A DNA stretch of 8,197 nt from Candidatus Nitrosymbiomonas sp. Lineage in GTDB: Bacteria; Sysuimicrobiota; Sysuimicrobiia; Sysuimicrobiales; Humicultoraceae. Positions 1 through 5,602 of this stretch are shown in pieces. Made by a program: the position numbers and the translations under genes. The notes beneath the pieces were generated by a model. The model did no database searches and had not been told where the DNA came from. It worked only from the letters and a program-made list of their open reading frames with translations. The stretch covers positions 3,728 to 11,924 of the forward strand of contig DYHL01000066.1 of the NCBI GenBank assembly GCA_020724185.1. The letters are read 5' to 3'. Every line of letters starts with the position of its first letter. The first letter of the stretch is position 1.

Positions 1-1
1 C

Positions 2-2701
2 GTACGCCTGCTGATGGACTACATGCGGTCGAACCGCGCCGTCGGGCACGACGTGTTCCGGACACGTCTCGGCCGTGACGACAGGCTGGCCCGGCAGTAC
101 GGCATCGCTCCGGGGCGACAGGTCGGATTTCCGATGGCCTTCGTCGCGCCCGAGTTGCGGACGAGGCGCACCCGCACGTACGAACTGCGGGCGACATGGA
201 GCCGCGTGGGCGGGCACGCCGGCGCCCAGACCCTCTGGCAGCAGGTGTTGGGGGCCCGGGCGAGTCTCGAGTCTTTCACGGGCATCTTCGAGTGGATGCG
301 GGATCGCGGGTTCATCTGTGCCGTTACCATCGGGCGCAACGCCAACGAGGCCACGGGATTCCAGATCCCCGTAGAGATCCTGCAGTTCGAGATCGGCCGT
401 ACCTTCGCGCGGTGCACCGTCTGCGGATATGTTGAGGCCAACGCCCACCCAGGTGGCGCGTGCCCCCGGCGTGGCTGCGGGGGGCGTGTGGAGACCTGGG
501 CAGGCGCACTGGCGGAGGAGAACCTCAACGCACTGCTGGTGCAGGCCGAGACCTCGCCGGTTCTCATCGCCGAGGAACACTCGGCCGCTGTTCCCGACGA
601 GCGCCGTCAGGAGATCGAGCGCCGGTTCAAGGCTGCGCCGCCCGAGGTCAACGTGCTGGCCTGCACACCCACGCTCGAGCTCGGTAGCAACATCGGCGAC
701 CTCGAGGCGGTCGCCATGCGCAACATCCCGCCCCGACCGGCAAACTACGCCCAGCGCACCGGGCGTACCGGCCGGCGTTCGCGCATGGGCATCGCCGTCG
801 GTTTCAGCCGCAACACGCCTCACGACGGGTACTTCTTCGATCATCCCGACGAGATGATCACCGGCGCGATTGCCGCCCCGCGCTTCAACCCCGCCAACCC
901 GGAGGCCCTCGCCCGGCACCTGCGCAGCCTGGTGCTGGAAGAGGCTCGCGTCGAGTTCCCCGCAAACCTGGCCCCCTATCTCACCGACGAGGGGGACGTG
1001 AACGAGGCGAACGTCGAGCCGCTGATCCGGCAGGTGGAGGGCGCGCAGGCCAGGGCCGCGGAGCGTGCGCTGCAAGTGTTCACGGGTGTCGAGGGGGTCA
1101 CTCTCCAGTGGGTTGACGGCATTGCGCGCTCGGTGGGGCGCGATCTGCGGGCGGCGCTGGAGCGACGGGGTCGGCTGATCGCGTTTGCGGTACGCCGGAT
1201 GCGCGACCTGGGGCAGAAGGTCACCCAGACGCCGCGCGACCAGGAAGCGGAGCGTGGCTTCCGACAGATGGCGAACCGCCTACGCCTGGACTTCCGCCAC
1301 GCCTACCTGCCGCGCGTCCTGGCCGAGGAGGGCCTGCTGCCCGGCTACGCGTTTCCGGGCGATCCGGGTTCACTCGCCCTGGGGTATGACGCCGAGCCCA
1401 TCTTCGCCAACCGCGTCCAGGCGCAGCGCGAGTACTGTCCCGGGCAGATCGTGTATGCGCGCGGCAAACGCTGGGCGGTGCGGGGTCTGGCGCTGCACCG
1501 TCCTGGATCACTGGGCCGAAGCTCCGGCGCCGAGCGGTTTTCCTTCACGCTCTGCCCCAACTGCTCGCTCGCCAACCCCCACGGCGCAGCCAACAACTGC
1601 CTCCGGTGCAACACGCTGCTGGACGAGGGGACCCAATCGGCGGTGGATGCCGGGGCATTCCAGGCGTGGTCGGACGAGGTGGAGCCGGAGTCCGAGGAGG
1701 AACGCGCGCTGGTCTTCTTCGACGTGCGCGCGCATCCACAGCGTAACGTGCCCGGCACGGCCTTCGCCCTCGGCCCCTGGCACCTGGAGCTGCGCCGCCA
1801 GGAGAGCATCTGGTGGATCAACCACGGGCCCCTGGAGCGGTCCTTCGATCCGGGGCCGGGTGTCCGGGCCACCGGGTTCCGGCTCTGCCTCACCTGCGGC
1901 GAGCGCCTTCCACCGCCCCCGGCGCCCGAGCCCCCAAAGGCGAAGCGTCGGCGGCACGCGCCGGTCGCGCCGCAGGCAGCGCGCGATCCGCACGCCGATC
2001 GGTGCAGTGGAGAGCCCGAGCAGGTGGCCATCGGGCATCAGGCCCGTGCGGATACCCTCCGCCTGGGCGTGCCGGGGATCGAGCGGCTGGAGGACGAGGG
2101 CGTCGGCTGGGCCTGGAGTTTCGCCTTCGCCATCGTGGAAGGCGTGGCGCGGCTGTTCGAGATCGACGAGGAAGACCTGGAGCCGCTCGTCCTGACCAGG
2201 CGCGTCCAGAGCAACAGCGCGGCCCACGAGGCCGTGATGGAGATCGTCTGGATCGACCGCACGCTGGGCGGCTCCGGCATCCTGGAGAGCGTTGCCGCGC
2301 GGTTTCCGGAGGTCGCCGCCGCGGCCGTCCGCCATCTGAACGGCCATGACTGCGCGAAAGCCTGCTACCGCTGCCTGATGACGTACCGGAACCAGCGCGT
2401 CCACCGGCTGCTCGACTGGCGCCTCGCGTGGCACCATCTCGAGGCCGCCGCGCGGGAGACGCTTGAGCCGCGCGGCGCGGCGCGGGTATCGCCGCACGTC
2501 ACCGAGGGGCCAGAATGGGACGAGGCGCGACAGGCAGGCTGCGAGTCCCCGCCGGAACTGCGGTTGCTCAGGGCGATGCGCGAGGCGGGGCTGCCGGAGC
2601 CGGAGAAGCAGTACTGGGTGCTGGATGCCAGCGGGGTGCCGCTCACGCGTGTGGACTTCGTGGGACGGGACGCGGGGTGCTTCTCTATGTGGATGGCCTG
2701 A
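2..2701 (+). CDS. DruE/MrfA-like SF2 helicase with DUF1998, 5'-truncated, frameshifted near its 3' end
   Basis: The reading frame is already open at the left edge, so the N-terminal DEAD/DEAH RecA1 domain is missing from view. Residues are counted from the ATG at 14, which is not a real start. A zinc ribbon (C134, C137, C150, C155) leads into RecA2 at about 165-290. Motif V lies around TPTLELGSNIGD (218-229) and motif VI is QRTGRTGRR (247-255), followed by the family's DGYFFDHPDEMITG block. A second ribbon has CPNC (514-517) and CLRC (529-532), with CLTC at 625-628. DUF1998 covers about 680-810 and ends in CAKACYRCL...YRNQRVHRLLD. From about 845 (SPPELRLL) a DUF559/Vsr-like nuclease fold begins, and the frame then runs into a TGA. 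Such helicases translocate on DNA; MrfA acts in repair and DruE in the Druantia phage-defence system. More than 550 residues separate motif VI from the DUF1998 end, longer than in MrfA, which favours a DruE-type giant helicase. That assignment is inference. Family level is secure, exact role is not. Confidence 0.85.
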   Translation, partial: VRLLMDYMRSNRAVGHDVFRTRLGRDDRLARQYGIAPGRQVGFPMAFVAPELRTRRTRTYELRATWSRVGGHAGAQTLWQQVLGARASLESFTGIFEWMRDRGFICAVTIGRNANEATGFQIPVEILQFEIGRTFARCTVCGYVEANAHPGGACPRRGCGGRVETWAGALAEENLNALLVQAETSPVLIAEEHSAAVPDERRQEIERRFKAAPPEVNVLACTPTLELGSNIGDLEAVAMRNIPPRPANYAQRTGRTGRRSRMGIAVGFSRNTPHDGYFFDHPDEMITGAIAAPRFNPANPEALARHLRSLVLEEARVEFPANLAPYLTDEGDVNEANVEPLIRQVEGAQARAAERALQVFTGVEGVTLQWVDGIARSVGRDLRAALERRGRLIAFAVRRMRDLGQKVTQTPRDQEAERGFRQMANRLRLDFRHAYLPRVLAEEGLLPGYAFPGDPGSLALGYDAEPIFANRVQAQREYCPGQIVYARGKRWAVRGLALHRPGSLGRSSGAERFSFTLCPNCSLANPHGAANNCLRCNTLLDEGTQSAVDAGAFQAWSDEVEPESEEERALVFFDVRAHPQRNVPGTAFALGPWHLELRRQESIWWINHGPLERSFDPGPGVRATGFRLCLTCGERLPPPPAPEPPKAKRRRHAPVAPQAARDPHADRCSGEPEQVAIGHQARADTLRLGVPGIERLEDEGVGWAWSFAFAIVEGVARLFEIDEEDLEPLVLTRRVQSNSAAHEAVMEIVWIDRTLGGSGILESVAARFPEVAAAAVRHLNGHDCAKACYRCLMTYRNQRVHRLLDWRLAWHHLEAAARETLEPRGAARVSPHVTEGPEWDEARQAGCESPPELRLLRAMREAGLPEPEKQYWVLDASGVPLTRVDFVGRDAGCFSMWMA
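2674..2677 (+). other. Apparent -1 frameshift site (GGGG run) in the helicase gene
   Basis: The upstream frame reads VDFVGRDAG and then degenerates into CFSMWMA and a TGA at 2699-2701. The frame one base back reads VLLYVDGLKFH directly after the G run. This continues the nuclease-like fold as expected for DUF559-type domains, where a DF is followed by a strand ending in DG and then a His. One extra G in the run restores a single frame. Equally, a glycine tRNA on codon 2675-2677 slipping back one base still reads GGG at 2674-2676 and gives the identical protein. A sequencing or assembly error, a real mutation, or programmed slippage all fit. Confidence 0.75.
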
Positions 2702-2856
2702 AGTTCCACGCGTCGATGGCGCGCCGGCTGCATGATGCGCGACAGACTCAACGGCTGCAGGCGGAGGGGTTCACGGTGCTGCGGTTCTGGGGCGCGCAGG
2801 TGACCCGCAACCCTCAGGAGTGCGCAAAGATCGTTGCCGCAGCGATTACTCAGTAA
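2677..2856 (+). pseudogene. C-terminal 59-residue remainder of the helicase's nuclease-like domain, out of frame
   Basis: Translation from GTG at 2677 gives 59 residues ending at TAA 2854-2856. It contains YVDGLKFH, a helical DARQTQRLQAEG stretch, a VLRFW strand and the ending NPQECAKIVAAAI. This is the second half of a DUF559/Vsr-like endonuclease fold. The first half, SPPELRLL through to VDFVGRDAG, is at the end of the preceding frame. There is no ribosome binding site or sensible start, so it is not an independent gene. If joined, the protein has about 951 residues within the window. The acidic pattern is partial: the Glu of SPPEL, the Asp of VDF and the Asp of YVDG are present, but the position often held by Glu before the DG is Tyr. 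Cutting activity is therefore uncertain even if the frame is repaired. The last 7 bases overlap the convergent toxin gene. Confidence 0.7.
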
Positions 2857-3107
2857 CGGAGGATCGTGCTGCGATAGAGGACGACGTCTGAACCCACGAT
2901 GTCGTACCTCACCCGGTAGGGCCGGGCCTCGATCCGCCACTGACCGATCCCCTTACCTTTGAGTTTCTTTATCTTGGGCGGTGGCCCGGTGGGATCGGAT
3001 TCAAGGCGCTTGATCGCCTCGAGAACATTCGCTTGAATGGCCCGGGGAAGCGCTTCGAGGTCGCGCAGGAAGCTCGGGGTGAGTCGGACGACGAAGCGGA
3101 CAGGCAT
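2850..3107 (-). CDS. RelE/ParE family toxin of a type II toxin-antitoxin pair
   Basis: This 85-residue protein is the usual size for RelE/ParE toxins. It begins MPVRFVVRLTPSFLRDLEAL, the strand and helix opening of the fold. It continues with a helix around residues 23-37, a basic loop KIKKLKGKG (45-53), then the core strands WRIEARPYRVRYDI (57-70) and VVLYRSTILRY at the C-terminus. Family members are either mRNA interferases, as RelE, or gyrase inhibitors, as ParE. The basic loop and the terminal Arg-Tyr resemble the RelE/YoeB group, but which activity applies cannot be settled from the sequence. The ATG lies 3 bases after the antitoxin stop, so the pair is co-transcribed and probably translationally coupled; only weak Shine-Dalgarno character is seen. 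The stop codon lies inside the 3' end of the convergent helicase gene. Confidence 0.87.
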   Translation of the reverse strand: MPVRFVVRLTPSFLRDLEALPRAIQANVLEAIKRLESDPTGPPPKIKKLKGKGIGQWRIEARPYRVRYDIVGSDVVLYRSTILRY

Positions 3108-3110
3108 CGC

Positions 3111-3398
3111 CTAGCCGGTCCGCCGCCTGGACAGCGCGCGCTTCATGTACTCCCGAAGGCTGATGGCCTCGCCGGCCCGGTACTCGCGTGCCGCGACCCG
3201 GAGGGATTCCTGAAACTCGGGATCGAGCTCCTCCAGCATGTCGTCGAAGTCCGTCGCACCAAGGAGCACGGCCGTCGGACGGCCCCTGCGCGTGATTACA
3301 TAGCGCGCCTTCCGTTCAGCCACCTGCTTGAGGAGCGATCCTAGCTGGGTCCGGGCAACGTAGGCCGGGATCGTGGCCGTCGGGATCTGCTTCGGCAT
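3111..3398 (-). CDS. Phd/YefM family antitoxin
   Basis: The product has 95 residues. The N-terminal half has the Phd/YefM DNA-binding fold. A VARTQLGSLLKQV helix at about residues 14-26 (the family's 'sear..l..ll' segment) is followed by YVITRRGRPTAVLL (33-46) and DFDDML (50-55). The C-terminal half, about 58-95, is charged and helical (PEFQESLRVAAREYRAGEAIS...) and is expected to wrap around and neutralise the toxin. It is the first gene of the pair, upstream of the toxin, as usual for this family. Its ATG has a strong GGAGGA ribosome binding site 7 bases upstream (3406-3411 on the + strand). Antitoxins of this family repress their own promoter together with the toxin; the palindrome just upstream is the obvious operator candidate. 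Confidence 0.87.
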   Translation of the reverse strand: MPKQIPTATIPAYVARTQLGSLLKQVAERKARYVITRRGRPTAVLLGATDFDDMLEELDPEFQESLRVAAREYRAGEAISLREYMKRALSRRRTG

Positions 3399-3421
3399 GT
3401 CCCCATCCTCCGAGCGTTCTT

Positions 3422-3433
3422 TTGATTAATCAA
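3422..3433. promoter_or_regulatory. Perfect 12-bp palindrome TTGATTAATCAA, candidate operator
   Basis: A perfect AT-rich inverted repeat lies in otherwise very GC-rich DNA. It begins 5 bases after the predicted -10 box of the toxin-antitoxin promoter and covers the predicted transcription start. A bound repressor there would block RNA polymerase. Phd/YefM antitoxins are known to bind short palindromes at their own promoters, so this is the likely autoregulatory site. Binding itself is inference. Confidence 0.6.
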
Positions 3434-3438
3434 TTCGC

Positions 3439-3467
3439 ACCATACCCCGCGCGCCGCGGTGAGTCAA
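3439..3467 (-). promoter_or_regulatory. Predicted sigma70-type promoter of the antitoxin-toxin operon
   Basis: Read on the minus strand, a -35 box TTGACT (3462-3467) and a -10 box TATGGT (3439-3444) are separated by exactly 17 bases. They match the consensus hexamers at 5 of 6 and 4 of 6 positions. Transcription would start near 3431-3433, about 33 bases before the antitoxin ATG. The spacer is very GC-rich, which fits a promoter kept under tight repression. Confidence 0.6.
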
Positions 3468-3545
3468 GGCCGGCTTCCAGAACGCATTCGCGCGGGGCGC
3501 GCCATCCGTGTTACCATGCTGGCTGTCAGGGACAGGTCGCACACC

Positions 3546-3549
3546 GGAG
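3546..3549 (+). promoter_or_regulatory. Ribosome binding site (GGAG) fixing the sucC start
   Basis: GGAG sits 6 bases before the ATG at 3556. The frame is open further upstream to an ATG at 3508, but that extension reads as non-family sequence and has no Shine-Dalgarno. The protein from 3556 starts MKLHEYQAKE, the invariant opening of SucC proteins. Confidence 0.8.
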
Positions 3550-3555
3550 CGCCCG

Positions 3556-4665
3556 ATGAAACTCCACGAGTACCAGGCAAAAGAGATCTTTGCCCGTTAC
3601 GGGATTCCCGTCCGGAATGGCACCGTCATCGAGCGGCCCGAGCAGCTCGACGGCCTCGAGATCCCCTACCCGCTGGTCCTCAAGGCGCAGGTGCTGGTCG
3701 GCGGCCGGGGAAAAGCGGGCGGGATCAAGCTGGCCGCGACGCCGGCTGAGGCGCGCGAGAAGGCCGCCCAGATCCTGGGGATGACCATCAAGGGTGAAAC
3801 CGTCCGCCGCCTGCTGGTCGTCGAGGCCGCCGAGATCGGCGCCGAGTACTACCTGGCGTTCACCGTGGACCGTGCGGCGCGGCGGCTGGTGGCCATCGCC
3901 TCGGCCGCCGGCGGCATTGACATCGAGGACGTGGCCCGGGCTACGCCGGAGAAGATCGTCAAGCACCACGTTGACCCAACTGCCGGGTTCCATCCTTACA
4001 ATGCGCGCGAGATGGGCCGGGCGCTGGGCCTTGGGGGCAAGCACCTGCTGCAGTTCGCCGCGATCGCGCACGGTCTGTGGCGGGTCTGCACCGAGATGGA
4101 CGCCGAGCTGGCCGAGATCAACCCGCTGGCCATGGTGGACGGTTCGCTGCTGGCCATTGACGCCAAGCTCATCATTGACGACAACGCCACCTACCGGCAC
4201 GAGGGGCTGCCGCGCAACGAGGAGCTGACGGAGCTGGAGGCGCTGGCGAAGAGCCAGGATCTGGCGTGCGTCGAACTCGACGGCGACGTGGCAATCATAG
4301 GCAACGGCGCCGGCCTGGTGATGTCCACGCTCGATGCGATCGCGCACTTCGGCGGCCGTCCGGCCAACTTCCTGGACGTGGGCGGCGGGGCGACCACCGA
4401 GAACATGGCGCAGGCAATGAGCATCGTGCTGCGGAAGAGCGGGGTGCGTGCGCTGTTCGTCAACATCTTCGGCGGGATCACCCGTTGCGACGACATCGCC
4501 CGCGCGATCGCCGCGCAACCACCGGCGGTGCCGATGGTGGTGCGCCTAACCGGGACCAACGAGGATGAAGGCCGGGCGATCCTGGAGGCCGCGGGAATCC
4601 ACGCGCTCACCGATCCGGAGTCCGCAGCCCGGGAGGCCGTGCAGCTCGCGGCCGGGGCACGGTAG
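3556..4665 (+). CDS. sucC: Succinate-CoA ligase (ADP-forming) subunit beta
   Basis: SucC is the nucleotide- and succinate-binding subunit of succinyl-CoA synthetase, which converts succinyl-CoA, ADP and phosphate to succinate, CoA and ATP in the TCA cycle (cytoplasm). The 369-residue protein is close to the roughly 385-390 usual in the family. The N-terminal ATP-grasp domain opens with MKLHEYQAKEIFARYGIPV and has the nucleotide loop KAQVLVGGRGKAGGIK (43-58). Metal-binding elements are EINPLAM (187-193) and the Asp of DAK (202-204). The C-terminal CoA-ligase domain has GNGAGLVM (249-256), NFLDVGGGAT (271-280) and NIFGGITRCDDIA (303-315), which face the alpha subunit. The partner sucD lies about 0.9 kb downstream, separated by a hydrolase gene. 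Malate-CoA ligase subunits (MtkA) look similar and cannot be fully excluded, but no serine-cycle genes are nearby. Confidence 0.95.
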   Translation: MKLHEYQAKEIFARYGIPVRNGTVIERPEQLDGLEIPYPLVLKAQVLVGGRGKAGGIKLAATPAEAREKAAQILGMTIKGETVRRLLVVEAAEIGAEYYLAFTVDRAARRLVAIASAAGGIDIEDVARATPEKIVKHHVDPTAGFHPYNAREMGRALGLGGKHLLQFAAIAHGLWRVCTEMDAELAEINPLAMVDGSLLAIDAKLIIDDNATYRHEGLPRNEELTELEALAKSQDLACVELDGDVAIIGNGAGLVMSTLDAIAHFGGRPANFLDVGGGATTENMAQAMSIVLRKSGVRALFVNIFGGITRCDDIARAIAAQPPAVPMVVRLTGTNEDEGRAILEAAGIHALTDPESAAREAVQLAAGAR

Positions 4666-4669
4666 GCGG

Positions 4670-5578
4670 GTGGGGCCCGGTCTGAAACGCCGCCTGATGG
4701 CGCAGGCGCTTGCCTGCGCAGTGCTGCTGGTCTGGTTTGCATGGGCGGGGGCGGGCGCCCAGCCCGCCCCAGCGGCTCCACCCGCGCGGCACGTCATCGT
4801 GTTCAGCCTCGACGGCGCCCGCGCCGACGCGGTGCAGGCGGCGGTACCCCAGGCCCTGGCCGCACGCGGGACCGTTTCCTGGACGGCGCAGACGATCTTT
4901 CCAAGCTCCACCCTGCCAGCCCACGCCTCGATGCTCTCGGGCGTGGGTCCGGCCGTCCACAGGGTGACCTTCAACGACTGGAGCATCGGCGAGCCGTACT
5001 TTGCGCGGACCACCATGTTCACCGAGGTCACGCGCGCGGGTGGCCGGGCCGCGGCGTTCGTCGCCAAGCCCAAGATGATGATCTTCATGCCGCCGGGATC
5101 GGTTGTGAGCGCCCAGCACCTGGTCTATCCGCGCTTCCGCCAGGCCGACGTGGTGGAGGTCGCTGCCCGGCTCTTCGGCGAACAGCGTCCTGCCGTGCTG
5201 TTCGTGCACGTTGCGGACCCTGACGACACAGGCCACCGGCGCGGCTGGATGAGCGAGGAGTACCTACGGGTGATCGCCGCGGTTCCTGCTCTGATCGAGC
5301 GTCTGCTACGAGCCTTTGAGGATGCCGGGGTGACGGCCCAGGCCCTGCTGATCGTTACCTCGGACCACGGCGGCCACGGCATCACCCACGGCACGAGCCG
5401 GCCCGAGGACATGACAATCCCGTGGATGGCGTTCGGCGGCGCAGCCCGGCGCGGGGTGATTGTGGACCGGCGCATCGTGGTGTTCGACACCGCCGCGACC
5501 GCTCTGGCGGCGCTCGGCGTTCCGATACCGGGCGACTGGCAAGGCAGGCCGCTGCTGGAGGCGCTGCAGGGCCCGTAG
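4670..5578 (+). CDS. Secreted alkaline-phosphatase-superfamily hydrolase (type I phosphodiesterase/nucleotide pyrophosphatase-like)
   Basis: The chosen GTG start lies 4 bases after the sucC stop. It gives a 302-residue protein with a good signal peptide: LKRRL (5-9), a hydrophobic core at about 10-27, and AGA (28-30) as a likely cleavage site. The ATG at 4697 would remove the basic residues and lies against a strong hairpin; ORF extension to 4565 would overlap sucC. Metal-site elements in family order are SLDGARAD (46-53, Asp48), FPSSTLPAHASMLSG (77-91, nucleophile probably Thr81), DPDDTGH (183-189, Asp185 and His189), SDHGG (231-235) and His240. The superfamily hydrolyses phosphate mono- or diesters with two metal ions, probably outside the membrane here. 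It is shorter than typical ENPP enzymes, and the substrate is unknown. Its position between sucC and sucD makes it a passenger of that operon rather than a known partner. Confidence 0.85.
   Translation: MGPGLKRRLMAQALACAVLLVWFAWAGAGAQPAPAAPPARHVIVFSLDGARADAVQAAVPQALAARGTVSWTAQTIFPSSTLPAHASMLSGVGPAVHRVTFNDWSIGEPYFARTTMFTEVTRAGGRAAAFVAKPKMMIFMPPGSVVSAQHLVYPRFRQADVVEVAARLFGEQRPAVLFVHVADPDDTGHRRGWMSEEYLRVIAAVPALIERLLRAFEDAGVTAQALLIVTSDHGGHGITHGTSRPEDMTIPWMAFGGAARRGVIVDRRIVVFDTAATALAALGVPIPGDWQGRPLLEALQGP
4700..4719 (+). promoter_or_regulatory. GC-rich hairpin at the start of the hydrolase gene
   Basis: GCGCAGGC (4700-4707) and GCCTGCGC (4712-4719) are perfect inverted repeats around a 4-base GCTT loop. 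The hairpin lies about 35 bases after the sucC stop, within the signal-peptide codons. No U-rich run follows, so it is not a normal intrinsic terminator. It could protect the sucC mRNA 3' end or damp translation of the hydrolase. It could also be chance in such GC-rich DNA. Confidence 0.4.
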
Positions 5579-5602
5579 CCCAGGCAGAACACGGAGGGGC
5601 CG

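Larger units (their letters stand above)
3399..3555. other. Divergent intergenic region between antitoxin and sucC
   Basis: This is the longest non-coding stretch of the window. Its left half holds the antitoxin ribosome binding site, the palindrome and the minus-strand promoter. The right half must hold the start of the sucC transcript, but no convincing promoter is seen. The best -10 candidate is TACCAT at 3512-3517, with only a poor -35 (TTCGCG, 3487-3492). No terminator or RNA gene was recognised. Confidence 0.5.

Noticed and set aside
1508..2497. Long open frame (329 codons) on the minus strand across the helicase gene
   Set aside because: It is antisense to well-supported helicase and DUF1998 motifs, shows no recognisable domain, and is expected in GC-rich DNA where stop codons are rare in other frames.
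2515..2735. Separate small gene at the helicase 3' end
   Set aside because: The portion before 2677 in that frame has no similarity to the fold, and there is no ribosome binding site. It is the out-of-frame part of a split gene.
2..3398. Calling a complete DISARM or Druantia system
   Set aside because: Only one helicase fragment is visible. No drmB, drmC, methyltransferase, druA-D or druH is in the window, so the system name stays a hypothesis.
3526..4518. Long minus-strand frame (330 codons) opposite sucC
   Set aside because: It is a shadow of an unmistakable sucC; the low-complexity His/Asp/Gly/Val-rich translation matches no family.
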